The translations under genes were made by a program, and so were the position numbers. The notes beneath the pieces are model-generated. The model was given only the letters and a program-made list of their open reading frames with translations. It was not told the origin of the DNA and made no database searches. Shown here piece by piece: positions 10,908-22,865 of a stretch of DNA of 64,000 nucleotides. The DNA lies in the NCBI GenBank assembly GCA_012064385.1, contig QRDG01000025.1, forward strand, positions 1,119,474-1,183,473. Reading direction: 5' to 3'. Source of the stretch: Puccinellia tenuiflora (lineage: Eukaryota; Streptophyta; Magnoliopsida; Poales; Poaceae). Position 1 is the stretch's first letter. Each line of letters opens with the position of its first letter.

Positions 10908-12266
10908 ACCCTGCAATTAAGATACAAGAAGTCTCTTGTGTCCCCAACACACCTAATACAATTGTCAGTTGTATAGGTGCACTAGTTCGGCGAAGCGATA
11001 TTAAAATATGGGTAATATGGATGGTAAAACAAGGTTTTGTAATTCTGTAATAAAAATGGCAGCAAGCAACAAGTGACAAAAGTGACTAAAAACGGTGTAT
11101 CAATGCTTGCAAACAAGGCCTAGGCTTCATACTTTCACTAGTGACTACTCTCAACATCATTAACATAATTAAACACATGATAGTTCCCACAAAAACACAT
11201 GCATGGTAGACGTTACTCGGAGATCATTCTTTCGTGGATCAAATAGGAGGAGAATTGCGTAGGGCTACGAAAAGCACACCTTAAAGTTCATATTCCACAT
11301 CTATGGACACTTCATGCTGTCACTATCCGCATCCAAATATAGTACTAACAAACACCACAACCTATTTCTTGAATAGTCTCTTTCTTCAATAACACAAGCA
11401 TCAAGAAACCTCATGATCTATTCAATCCAACAATAATAAAGAACAAACTCATGATGAAGATCCCTCTAATATTGATGCATAGAGCCACACACGGCACCCT
11501 CACTGTCACCGTGGTACCGTGATCACAACGGTGACTCCGCAAATTATACTAGATAACACCACTTGACCAACATCATATCCATTACACATAGGGAAACATC
11601 ATGTATTCAACTATACTAATAAAGCTCATGATCACAACAAAGATCACATCATGGGAGAGAGAGATAACCAGATACTACGTGTATAAGCCTCATCCCCGGT
11701 GAGGGACTACTCCCTCCTCATCGCGGGAAGTATCGGCGTTGATGGACATGGCCCCGGCGGTCGATCCCCGTCCCGGCATGGTGCCGGAACAGGACCTTCT
11801 AAACCCCCTAAACTTGTCGGCGATGGCCGCGGAGCTCTGTATCGTATTTGCGAAAATCCTTCGGGGATTAGGGTTTTTTCATCAGGGATGATTTTATAGG
11901 CATCGGAGGCGGCCGAGGGGGTGCCCGAGGGGCAGAGGCGGGCTGTGGCCGCGGACCCCCTTAGACTCGCGGGTGGGACCCGCCCCTGGCCTATGGGTCC
12001 CCCCCGAGGTCGCCCTTCTGGCTCCCTTCCTCATTTCTTTAATAAAAAATCATCGTAAATTTTCGTCCAATTCCGAGAATATTTCCAGAAGTAACTTTCT
12101 GCAACAAAAACAGCACAAAAACAGGGAACTGGCACTGGGCATCTTGTCAATAGGTTAGTCCGACAAAATGCATAAAAATGATGTAATACAATAGTAAAAA
12201 CATGTGACAACATCACAAAACTAGCATGGATCACTCAAAAATTATAGATACGTTTGACACGTATCA
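10905..12266 (-). repeat. 3' LTR of element B, truncated at its outer end
   Basis: Colinear with 16215-18043, without S. It ends with the dyad GATACGTTTGACACGTATC plus A at 12266. The missing outer bases correspond to 16069-16214 of the full copy. Confidence 0.85.
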
Positions 12267-12281
12267 GCATCCCCAAGCTTA
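12267..12281 (-). other. Polypurine tract of element B
   Basis: GCATCCCCAAGCTTA on the plus strand, that is TAAGCTTGGGGATGC on the element strand, touches the LTR end at 12266. Confidence 0.8.
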
Positions 12282-15205
12282 ACTCCTACTCGTCCTCGAG
12301 TAGGTAAGTGATAACAAAATAATTTTTGATGAGACATGCAACCAAACACAATCATGATCAAAATAGTAATGTACAACACATGATGTGAATAAGGTGATCC
12401 AAAACAATTGCCTATAGTTGACATTAAGAAAACAATGATTAACATACGCTAGCTAACAAATACTAGAAACTTTTCATGAATAAGTGCGTTGGAGACATGG
12501 AACCATACATAAGGTTTAGAAAGAAGAATTGAAAATTATATCTACAATGTAAAGCATCAATCATTCTTCAAAGCATTCAAGTAGTCATTCATGAAAATAG
12601 CCAAGCTCGAGTCAGGTGTCCTAATCCATCTCCTTCACAAAGCAAATGTTTCGCAGTCTACTCAACTAGTGTAAGTAAGAAGTGGCTTTGGCACCAAAAT
12701 GTTATGGCAAAGAGAACAATGATGGAGGTTTGGAAGGCCAAAAAAAAGTCTCAAACAGTGGAGAGGGTAACCACAAGACAGAAGGAAGTCCCGTAGTTGA
12801 CACTGTATGAGGAGTAGTGATTGTCATGCTACGGATGCACATAGAGCTATAAGTGTATGAAAGCTCTCCAAAGGAACTAGTGGGGGTGCATCCTACTTGC
12901 TTGCTCATGAAGACCTAGAGCTCACTTGAGTAGGCTCATCCTTGGAATATACAAGCCAAGTTCTATAACGTTAATTCCCCACATAGTTATACTACTAAAA
13001 CAACATGAGAACTATCTACAATGAAGTGTAGGTGCTAACTAGCACAAGTGTGGTAAAAAGGATAATAGTGCTGATCCCTCTCTCTTTTTTCTATTTTTTT
13101 TGGATTTTGGTGGCCTCCTTGGCTCTTTTAAATGCTCTCTCATTTGGCCTCTTTTTGGGCTCTTTTATTTTTCTCTCTTTTTGTATTTTTACCTCACCGT
13201 AGGAGAAACACTCTATATTACAATGGAACATCACACTTTTTGGTACTCATAACTCATAAGACTAATACATGATGTATAAAAGAAGGTATGCATGATCGAG
13301 CGTATTGTGGAAAAAATGTAGAACATGTGGCAAGCCACGCAGCACACTAACTCAATGATCAAGCAAACTATATGGTAATGAAGAATGACATCAAGTCATG
13401 ATGTAATGATGGATGTTGCATGGCAATGTATCTCGGAACGGCTATGGAAATGCCGTGATAGGTAGGTATGGTGGCTGTTTTGAGGGAGATAATTGGCTTA
13501 TGTGTAGGAGAACAAGATGAAGTTCTCCCACGGGGTTGGATGTACTGGCGAAGTATGCACCAATCTCAATGTGAGAGAGGGCATTGCGCAGCACCGAAGA
13601 GGTTAGCAAAATATGGAAGTGGAAGTGCCAAAAACCAAAACTCAACAATGCATTTCGTATATTGCAAACAACTAGCAATTTCAATGTTCCACAAATGGTT
13701 AGAAACACCCCGAGAGGGGTCGCGGCGGCGACACAAGTGCCCCGTTGGTTTCCCCGACCATTGCAGTAACTACCCACTAGGAACTTCTTTTCAACTGAGC
13801 AGAATTCATGATGCAAAAACATTGTTGACTTAGGTTGTTTTTAGTTAAGAAAGATACGGCTCCACACTCTACTAACACGCCTCCACTAATCGGCTCTAAC
13901 ACCGTTAACCAACACATTTTAACCATTAGTTATTTTAATGCCTCAAAACAATTGAAGAGTATCAAATTATCCACATAGTGATCTACAAGACTATGTAGGT
14001 TTTTTTTTCTATTTCATACCACTACCACATGCATAGCATTTTATCGCTCTAACAAATCAACCAAGCAACCAAAACAACTCTCTAACAAATATAAGTGAAG
14101 ATCAAGAGAGTCTAACAACAACAACAACTAGCAGCTCTAAACAAGATAAAAGCTAAAAGCGAGAGCTTACTAGCAAACAAACAGTAGCTAAGAATACTCA
14201 ACAAGATATAAGCGAAGCAAACGAGTATTCAAATGAAAAGCGGAGCGTGTCTCTCTCCCACACAAATAAAGCTAGGATCCAACATGAATATGACCAGCAA
14301 ACAAACAAAACAAAACTGAAAGCAAAAAGACGCTCCAAGCATAACACATAATATGTAAAGTGATAAAAACTTAGTTCAACGAAGACGACCTCATGATAGT
14401 CGATGAAGAGGAGGGGATGCCTTAGGCATACCCAAGCTTTGACGCTTGATGGTTCTTGATATTCAGAGGGGGTGCCATGGGGGCATCCCCAAGCTTGAGC
14501 TCTGATCCATCTTCAATTTCTTCATTATCCTCTCCTTTGGAACTTAAAAACTCCCTTCACACAAAACTTCTCATAAACTGATTAGAGGGTTAGTGCTCAT
14601 AAATTAAAATGCACATGTGTTCAACTCAAGACAAATTGCAAACAACTTTATCAGGCATTAGCTACTGTTTACTAAGCCTCAATGTGGTACTCCTCCTCTA
14701 GAGTATCACATTTGACGATAGTAAAGAGACGAAAGAAAATAAAAGCAGAATCTGTCAAAAACTGAATAGTCTGTAAATATCGAATTTTTATAGGCACTTC
14801 TGTAGCTCAAATAAGCAAACTAAAAACTAACGAAAGATAGATAAAAGTATCAGGATTTCTGTCTAAAAATATCAGAAAAAGATAAAATTCAGGTATTTTC
14901 TGGATTTTGAAACAGTGAAGGACAGAAATCTGGTTCTGGACAGCAAAACAATACCTCGCACTTTCAATGCATTGGAGGCTAAACTTGGCACAAAAAAACC
15001 AAAACAAAAAGATACAATGAAGTTGCTACAGAGGAAATAACTCCATGACTCAAGAAAAGCAAAAACAAAACTGAAAGAAAAGAAAACATGGGTTGTCTCC
15101 CAAGAGCGCTTTTCTTTTAAGTCTTTTAGCTAGGCATGATAATTTTAATGATGCTCTCATAAGAATAAGAGTTGGAACGCAAAAGAGAGCATCATGAAGA
15201 AAATA
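12282..15205 (-). other. 3' non-coding internal region of element B
   Basis: AT-rich, no convincing gene. It is largely colinear with A1 18472-20944 and A2 42588-45060. Extra polypurine-like copies lie at 14427-14440 and 14483-14496. A T-rich low-complexity stretch lies at 13080-13190. Confidence 0.6.
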
Positions 15206-15808
15206 TCAAACACATTTAAGTCTAACTCTCTTCCTATGCATAGGCATCTTGTAAGAAAATAAATCATTGGAGCATAAAGCTAATAGCATAGGAAGGCAAA
15301 GCAAATGCAACTTTAAAACCTTCAACATAAAGAGAGGGAACCGAATATTATTGAGATATTTAGAGCCATATTTCCCTCTCTCACAATAACTTTCAGTAGC
15401 ATCATGAATAAACTCAACAATATAGCCATCACATAAAACATTCTTATCATGATCTACATGCATAAAATTATTATTACTCTCCACATAAGTAAAATCCTTC
15501 TCATTAGTAATAGTGGGAGTACCACAATCATAGCTATCATTGTAATCATCATAAATAGGAGGCATATCATTATCAAAATAAACTTTATCCACAAGAGTAG
15601 GTGGAACTAAAATATCACAATTATTATAATCATCATATATTGGAGGCAAAGTATCATCAAAGCAAATTTTCTCCTCAAAGCTTGGGGGACTAAAAAGATC
15701 ATATTCATCAAAACCGGCATCCCCAAGCTTGCAATTTTCCATAGCATTAGCAACAATGGCATTCAAAGAAATCGTACTAATAACATTGCTACTACAATAA
15801 AGTTCCAT
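15206..15808 (-). CDS. Uncharacterised acidic protein of non-autonomous element B
   Basis: An open frame of 200 residues starts at ATG (15806-15808), about 235 bases inside the primer site, where gag would be expected. What can be seen: an acidic N-terminal two thirds with two copies of PPIYDDYN (residues 55-62 and 83-90); a motif LCDGYIVEF followed by ATESYCERGKYG (residues 125-148); a hydrophobic stretch (about 157-178) that could be a membrane segment; and a basic end MPMHRKRVRLKC (188-199). It lacks a gag core, zinc knuckle and protease motif. Element A2 encodes a broken homologue with the same motif and C-terminal block, so this is a family protein and not chance. Function unknown; the open frame also carries a polypurine-like stretch near codons 27-32. 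Confidence 0.55.
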   Translation of the reverse strand: MELYCSSNVISTISLNAIVANAMENCKLGDAGFDEYDLFSPPSFEEKICFDDTLPPIYDDYNNCDILVPPTLVDKVYFDNDMPPIYDDYNDSYDCGTPTITNEKDFTYVESNNNFMHVDHDKNVLCDGYIVEFIHDATESYCERGKYGSKYLNNIRFPLFMLKVLKLHLLCLPMLLALCSNDLFSYKMPMHRKRVRLKCV

Positions 15809-16040
15809 AGGTTTTTTAATTTTCTCTTCAAAAGCATCATGACCAATTTCAAGATAAATTTTATAAAGCTCTCTCTAATTTTGTTGTTGTTTTCCATTAA
15901 GCCTAACTAGTGAAATAAAAACAAGAAACAAAAAGATTTAATCGCAAGATCTAAAGAAGATACTTTCAAGCACTCACCTCCCCAACAACAATGCTAGAAA
16001 TTAGCTTCATCGTCGGAGTGTGAGTACCACTTATCTATCC

Positions 16041-16057
16041 TCCGCGGCAATGGCGCC
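16041..16057 (-). other. Primer-binding site of element B, degenerate
   Basis: Minus strand TGGCGCCATTGCCGCGG is the tRNA-Asp type site (tRNA end CCCCGGCAACGGCGCCA) with about two mismatches. The LTR begins at 16069 after a short spacer, as in A1 and A2. Confidence 0.75.
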
Positions 16058-16068
16058 AGAAAAGAGCT

Positions 16069-18043
16069 TGATGTCTACTACACGCTTCTATTCTTGTAGA
16101 CTTGTTGGGCCTCCAAGCGCAGAGGTTTGTAGGACAGTAGCAAATTTCCCTTAAGTGAGTAACCCAAGGTTTATCGATCTCAGGGAGGTGTAAGGTGAAT
16201 GTATCCTCTCTCAAGCAACCCTGCAATTAAGATACAAGAAGTCTCTTGTGTCCCCAACACACCTAATACAATTGTCAGTTTAATAGGTGCACTAGTTCGG
16301 CGAAGAGATATTAAAATATGGGTAATATGGATGGTAAAACAAGGTTTTGTAATTCTGTAATAAAAATGTCAGCAAGCAAACAAGTGACAAAAGTGACTAA
16401 AAACGGTGTATCAATGCTTGGAAACAAGGCCTAGGCTTCATACTTTCACTAGTGACTACTCTCAACATCATTAACATAGTTAAACACATGATAGTTCCCA
16501 CAAAAACACATGCATGGTAGACGTTACTGACGAGGTTGTGACTCGGTAAATCCCTGGGTTGAGCACCCCGGGTTGATTGAGGGGGAGAGAGGTGAGCGCT
16601 GGTGATCACGACGGCTAACAGGCGAGGTTTTACCCAGGTTCAGGCTCCCGGAGGATAACACCATACTTCCTGCTTGTCTGGTATTGATGTTGAGCGTGGC
16701 TACAATGGCGAGATGGAGATCTCGCTAGGGTTTGAGCTGGCGGCTATGAGCTGGAGTCGAGTTACCCTAGACGAGGGACCCTCGCAGCCTTTATATGATA
16801 GGCTGGGTCTCAGGTGAACGGTGCCGATGGCACCTACAGGATGATCAAGGGCGATGACCTAACGTCGACTATCTTGGGCCACACGTCGTCCTTCTTGGGC
16901 CTTCCTTGGACCCTCGCCATAGGGTTAATGGACTTGGCGTGACCCAGGTATCACCACCGTGGGGCAGTCAAAGAGTAACCCCACGACAGTTACTCGGAGA
17001 TCATTTTTTCGTGGATCAAATATGATGAGAATTGCGTAGGGCTACAAAAAGCACACCTTAAAGTTCGTATTCCACATCTATGGACACTTCATGCTGTCAC
17101 TATCCGCATCCAAAGATAGTACTAACAAACACCACAACCTATTTATTGAATAGTCTTTTTCTTCAATAACACAAGCATCAAGAAACCTCATTATCTATTA
17201 AATCCAACAATAATAAAGAACAAACTCATGATGAAGACCCTCTAATCTTGATGCATAGAGCCACACATGGCACCCTCACTGTCACCGTGGTACCGTGATC
17301 ACAATGGTGACTCCGCAAATTATACTAGATAACACCACTTGAGCAACATCATATCCATTACACATAGGGAAACATCATGTATTCAACTATACTAATAAAG
17401 CTCATGATCACAACGAAGATCACATCATGGGAGAGAGACATAACGACATAGCTACTTGTATAAGCCTCAGCCCTGGTGAGGGACTACTCCCTCCTCATCG
17501 CGGGAAGCAGCGGCGTTGATGGAGATGGCCCCGGCGGTCGATCCCCGTCCCGGCAGGGTGCCGAAACAGGACCTTCTGAACCCCCGAAACTTGTCGGCGA
17601 TGGCGGCGGAGCTCTGTATCGTATTTGGGAAAATCCTTTGGGGGTTAGGGTTTTTTCGTCGGGGAAGATTTTATAGGCATCGGAGACGGCCGAGGGGGTG
17701 CCCGAGGGGTAGAGGCGGGCTGTGGCCGCGGCCCCCCTTAGACCCGCGGGTGGGACCCGCCCCTGGCCTGTTGGCCCCCCCGGGATCGCCCTTCTGGCTC
17801 CCTTCCTCATTTCTTTAATAAAAAATAGTCGTAAATTTTCGTCCAATTCTGACAATATTTTTAGAACTAACTTTCTACAACAAAAACAACACATATAAAC
17901 AGGGAACTGGCATTGGCATCTTGTCAATAGGTTAGTCCGACAAAATGCATAAAAATTATGTAATACGATAGTAAAAACATGTGACAACATCACACAACTA
18001 GCATGGATCACTCAAAAATTATAGATACGTTTGACACGTATCA
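16069..18043 (-). repeat. 5' LTR of element B, carrying solo LTR S
   Basis: Outer limits TGATGTCTAC and CACGTATCA. Without S (461 bases plus its 5-base duplication) it is about 1.51 kb. Its 3' half is shared with the A-type LTRs (TATA-like CTATAAAAT on the minus strand near 17670), while its first 140 bases are B-specific. Confidence 0.85.
16528..16988 (-). mobile_element. Solo LTR S in the LTR of element B
   Basis: 461 bases from TGACGAGGTT to CCCCACGACA, flanked by GTTAC at 16523-16527 and 16989-16993. The uninterrupted site, GTTACTCGG, is seen in the homologous position at 11211. A TATA-like CATATAAAGG on the minus strand near 16792-16801 suggests minus orientation. A single LTR with intact target duplication is what LTR-LTR recombination leaves. 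It is related to LTR H. Confidence 0.9.
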
Positions 18044-18457
18044 CTTCTCTAGAAAATAATGGTCGCCCCGTCGTTTTTAGGGTTAAAGGGAATTTATAGG
18101 CGTCAGAGGGGGCCGAGGCGGTGCCCAAAGGGCAGGGGTGGGCCCCACCCGCTGGTCCTAGGGGGGCCGCGGCCGCCACCCGCCTATGGCCCCTGGGTGG
18201 CCCCCCAGGCTGCCCTTTGGTCCTCTGGTTCCTTTCGTCGCATAAAAAATCTTCGTAAATTTTCAGCGCAATCCGACGATATTTCCTGTGGTGAACTTTC
18301 TGAAATACAAAAACAGGAAACTGACACTAGGCATCTTGTCAATAGGTTAGTCCAACAAAATGCATAAAAATGATTAATATGATAATAAAAACATGTGACA
18401 ACATCACAAAACTAGCATGGATCAATCAAAAATTATAGATATGTTTGACACGTATCA
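18044..18457 (-). repeat. 3' LTR of A1, inner piece
   Basis: Colinear with 24040-24464, starting CTTCTCTAGAAAATAATGG. It is the remainder of the LTR that begins at 10048. The A1 sequence matching about 23736-24039 is absent on both sides of B. Confidence 0.85.
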
Positions 18458-18471
18458 GCATCCCCAAGCTT
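18458..18471 (-). other. Polypurine tract of A1
   Basis: GCATCCCCAAGCTT on the plus strand next to the LTR end at 18457, identical to those of B and A2. Confidence 0.8.
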
Positions 18472-20944
18472 AACTCCTACTCGTCCTCGAGTAGGTAAGT
18501 GATAACAAAATAATTTTTGATGAGACATGCAACCAACACAATCATGATCAAGATAGTAATGTAAAGCATAGGATGTGAATGAAGTGATACAAAACAATTG
18601 TCTATAGTTGATAGCAAGAAAGCAATGAACAACCAAGTTGAATCATTCAAGCAAAACTTTTCATAAATAGTATGTTAAAGACATGAAAGCAATGTGATCC
18701 ACATATTTGATTAATTCATAAAGTAATAGTTCCATAACAAAAGTGTTTTAGAATCAAAACAAAGAAGATGTAAGTTTTAGCAAAAAGCTTCAACTTCCAA
18801 CAGTAAACCCAATATAAAGATTCATGTTTAATCTGACGATGCAATATGATCAATGATACCCAGTGTCAATGCTAGATGTTTGCTTTGGTGGAGATAGAAG
18901 GAAGAGGAAAACTGACTCAACATTAAAAGTAAAAGAAAGGCCCTTCGCAGAGGGAAGCAGGGATTAGTCATGTACTAGAGCTTTTTATTTTTACGAAACA
19001 GAAGTAAAACAATTTTGAGACATGCATACTTTCGTCAATGACTTCACAATAGAGAAGCTATATAGTCCCTCATAACAAGCAAGGCTTTTAGACTTGTGAG
19101 CGCAGCTGGTTTTTAGAGGAGCGAGTACGCTCCTCTTTCTCCTTGGTTTCACCACTTTCCAATGTTTAGACTTGATTTCTAGGAATAGAATGGTGAGTTA
19201 TATTTATATTTTTGCTTAAGCTGCTCTCGGGTTGATTCAAGTGAAGACGTAATCCATCGACACCGGGTGAAAGGGGGGGGGAATGACCTTGCTCGTCATG
19301 AGTTATATTTAGCTCTCCACTGCTCCCTCATGAGCTTAAAAACAGAGGCACAAAAATAGAGTATTTTGAATTTTTAAAGATAGCACATGACAAATTTACT
19401 TGGAATGGCAAGAAATACCATGCATAGGTAGATATGGTGGACTCAGCTGGCAAGATAGTTTGGCTTTGGGATTTGGATGCACGAGTGAACCATACACTCA
19501 GTACGAATTTTTGGGCTTAGCAAAGAAGGTATTTGAAGCAAACATCTAACATTAACCGGTAACAAAGTAACATAAGACATAAGTCAATCATAACCATAAA
19601 TCTCCACACCGTCTCCCTTGTTGACCAAACAATTCTTTTGATGGAAAGATTAGCTTATTGAATTAACAACTACGAAACACCACACAATTTCAAGCTTTTA
19701 ACAGTATTTCTTTACTAATCAATTCCACTCAAATAACCATCAAGTTTAAGCATTCATCTTAATATCTCAAAACAAATGAGAAGTATCAAGTATCCACACA
19801 ATGATCTACAATACTATGCAGGCTTTCGTTTCATTCCACTATCAAATGAACAGCATTTTGTCACTTCGACAATTCAAGGAATTTATCAATAACAACTCTC
19901 CAACAAATATAAGTGGAGAACAAGAGAGTTTAACAACGACTACTAGCAGCCCTAAATAAGATAAAAGCTAAAAGCGAGTGCTTACTAGCAAACAAATAGT
20001 AGCAAAGAATACTCAACAAAATATAAGCGAAGCACATGAGTATTCAAACGAAAAAGCGGAGCGTGTCTCTCTCCCACACAAACAAAGCAAGGATCCAACA
20101 AGCATATGACCAGCAAACAAACAAACAAAACTGAAAGTAAAAAGACGCTCCAAGCATAGCACATAATATGTAAAGTGATAAAAACATAGTTCAACGAAGA
20201 CGACCTCATGATAGTCAATGAAGAAGAGGGGATGCCTTGGGTATCCCCAAGCTTTGACGCTTGATGGTTCTTGATATCCAGAGGGGGTGCCATGGGGGCA
20301 TCCCCAAGCTTGAGCTCTGATCCATCTTCAATTTCTTCATTATCCTCTCCTTTGGAACTTAAAAACTCCCTTCACCCAAAACTTCTCATACACTGATCAG
20401 AGAGTTAGTGCTCATAAATTAAAAGTGCACATGTGTTCAACTCAAGACAAATTGCAAACAACTTTATTAGGCATTATCTACTTTTCACTAAGCCTCAATT
20501 TGGCACTCCACCCCAAGAGTATCACATTTGACGATAGTAAAGAGACGAATACAAAATAAAAGCGAATCTGTCAAAATCTGAACAGTGTGTAAAGATTGAA
20601 ATTTTTGAGGCACTTCTCTAGCTCAACTCAGAAAACTCAAAACTTATGAAAGATAGATAAAAGTATCAGGCTTGCTGTCTAAAAATTTCAGAAAAAGATA
20701 AAATCCAGAGATGTGTTGGATTTTCGAACAGTGAAGGACAGAAATCTGTTTCTGGACAGCAAAACAACACCTCGCACTTTCAATGCATTAGAGGCTAAAC
20801 TTGGCACAAAAAACCAAAAGAAAAAGATACAATGCGGTTGCTACAGAGGCAACAACTTCAAGACTCAAGAAAAGTAAAAAGCAAACTGAAAGTAAAAGAT
20901 GGGTTGCCTCCCAACAAGCGCTTTTCTTTAACGCCTTTTAGCTA
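18472..20944 (-). other. 3' non-coding internal region of A1
   Basis: AT-rich and closely colinear with A2 42588-45060. No supported gene. Extra polypurine-like copies at 20241-20255 and 20298-20311. A hydrophobic small frame at 19985-20293 (starting MAPPLDIKNH) has a truncated counterpart in A2 and is judged incidental. Confidence 0.6.
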
Positions 20945-22673
20945 GGCGCAATGCCAAATGTCAAGTTATTTCGGAGGCCTTTGCAACATCTAGAGCATAG
21001 CTTGACCTTATGATTGATTCAAAAGTAATTTTTTTCTCTTTCTAGGGAAGTGTTCCATCCCTCTTCTAAGGGGGAACTGAAATCTTATATTTCCCTATTT
21101 CATATCAATAATAGCACCAACGGTTCTCAAAAACGGTCTCCCCAAAATAATAGGACAAGAAGCATTACACTCAATGTCCATAACAATAAAATCAGCGGGA
21201 ACATAGTTATCATTAACAACAATAAGGACATCATCAACTCTGCCCAAAGGTTTTTTTTAGAAGAATCAGCAAGATGCACATTTAAATAGCACTCTTCCAA
21301 AGGATTTAAATTGAGCATATCGTAGAAACTATTAGGCATAACAGAAACACTAGCACCAAGATCACACAAAGCATTGCAATCAAAGTCATTTATTCTCATC
21401 TTAATAGTGGGTTCCCATACATCTTCTTCTTTCTCTCTAGCCCATCTAGCTTCTTCTTTCTCTCTAGCCCATCTAGCTTTCAAGCGAGCCATCATCCTTT
21501 CATTCTCATTAATTTGAAAAGAAATAGCATTTAAAGATTCAATAGGCTTGCATTGAAGAGGAGTGGTTCTAATTTTTAAAATTTCAACATCATGAGCAAG
21601 ATCTTCTACTTTAGAGACAAGTCTATCTAGTTTTTAAAGTTTCTCTTTGACAGTTTTGTTGAAAGCTTTTTGCGAAGTGATAAATTCTTTTAAAACATTT
21701 TCAAGATCATAGGACACATTCTTATTAGGATTATAAGAATTGCCATAGAAATTTCCATAAGGGTTGCTATTATTGGGAGGATAAGGCTTATAGTTGTTAC
21801 TACCAAAATTATTTCGATAAGCATTATTGTTGAAGTTACTTCTACTAAGAAAATTAAAATCAACTTGATACTTTTCTTGGGAAATGAATGAAGCAAGTGG
21901 GACATTATTAGGATCAATAGGGGACTGATTGGTAGCAAGCATTGACATAATCATATCAACCTTATCACTCAAAGAGGAAATTTCCTCGACAAAATTTACC
22001 TTCTTACCACTTGGAGCTCTTTCGGTATGCCATTGTGCATAATTTTTCATCATCTCATCCAAGAGTTTAGTTGCTGCACCCAATGTTGTGGACATAAAGG
22101 TGCCTCCCACGGACGAGTCTAAGAGGTTCCTTGAAGAAAAATTCAAACCTGCATAAAAAGTTTGGATAACCATCCACATAGTTAATCCATGCGTGGGACA
22201 ATTTTTAACCATAAATTTCATTCTCTCCCAAGCTTGAGCAACATTATCATTATAAAATTGTCTAAAGTTCATAATGTTACTCCTCAATTGTATGATTTTA
22301 GCAGGTGGATAATATTTCCAATAAAAGCATCTTTGCATTTAATCCAAGAATCAATGCTATTTCTAGGCAAAGACAATAACCATTCTTTTGCTCTCCCTCT
22401 CAAAGAGAAAGGGAAAAGCTTCAGTTTTATGATTCCACTTTCTACCTCTTTATAATTTTGTATATCACATAGCTCAACAAAGTTATTTAAATTTGAGGCG
22501 GCATCATCAGTACTAGCACCAGAAAATTGATCTTTCATAACGAGATTTAGCAAGGCAGGCTTAATTTCATAAGATTCCGCTTTAGTAGCGGGTGGAGCAA
22601 TTGGAGAGCATATGAAATCATTGTTATTAGTGCTAGTAAAGTCACACAACTTGGTGTTTTCAGTGGAAGACAT
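20945..22673 (-). pseudogene. gag-protease of A1, broken
   Basis: The ATG is at 22671-22673 (MSSTENTKLCDF). The first frame holds a gag core (GRAKEWLLSLP, near 22390) and breaks near 22300. A second frame continues with YYPPAKIIQLRSNIMNFRQ and an Asn/Tyr-rich region (about 21720-21860) typical of Athila gag. After a stop at 21634-21636 the same frame resumes through a charged repeat to the aspartic protease motif DLGASVSVMP (about 21335-21365). A further frame change leads to ILGRPF (near 21150), the protease C-terminal signature, and fades by about 20945. No polymerase follows. Counted damage is two frame changes and at least two stops, so no functional polyprotein is expected. Confidence 0.85.
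21424..21477. repeat. 24-base tandem duplication in A1 gag-protease
   Basis: CTTCTTTCTCTCTAGCCCAT plus four more bases occurs twice head to tail, duplicating ARWAREKE in the protein without a frame shift. Confidence 0.8.
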
Positions 22674-22837
22674 AATGATAAGATAAAATAACAAGACAGG
22701 AATAAAGACTACACTAATTTTTTTGGGTTTTAAAATTTTGCAACAAGAAAAATAAGCTAACGAGAAATAAAACAAGCAAGAGAAAAACAAAGTAAAGTGA
22801 TTGAGAGTATGAGACTCCCCTTTTTGTAGCTCCAAGA

Positions 22838-22855
22838 TCCCCGACAACGGCGCCA
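22838..22855 (-). other. Primer-binding site of A1
   Basis: Minus strand TGGCGCCGTTGTCGGGGA pairs with the 3' end of plant tRNA-Asp (CCCCGGCAACGGCGCCA) with a single mismatch. A 10-base spacer separates it from the LTR. Confidence 0.85.
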
Positions 22856-22865
22856 GAAAAGAGCT

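Larger units (their letters stand above)
10905..18043 (-). mobile_element. Element B: non-autonomous relative nested in the A1 LTR
   Basis: Minus-strand order: 5' LTR 16069-18043 (with solo LTR S inside), primer site 16041-16057, uncharacterised frame 15206-15808, 3' non-coding region, polypurine tract 12267-12281, truncated 3' LTR 10905-12266. It sits in the A1 LTR at a site whose right flank is CTTCT (18044-18048). The left copy of CTTCT and the outer 140 or so bases of its LTR were deleted together with adjoining A1 LTR sequence. No gag, protease or polymerase is present. Confidence 0.85.

Noticed and set aside
13442..13833. Overlapping 121- and 126-codon frames on opposite strands in B
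   Set aside because: Lie in the non-coding 3' region, overlap head to head, and are not preserved in A1 or A2.
19985..20293. Hydrophobic 102-codon frame starting MAPPLDIKNH in A1, with a shorter relative at 44178-44423
   Set aside because: Similarity follows from shared non-coding DNA; the frames end at different points and the start overlaps a polypurine-like repeat, so no evidence of selection.
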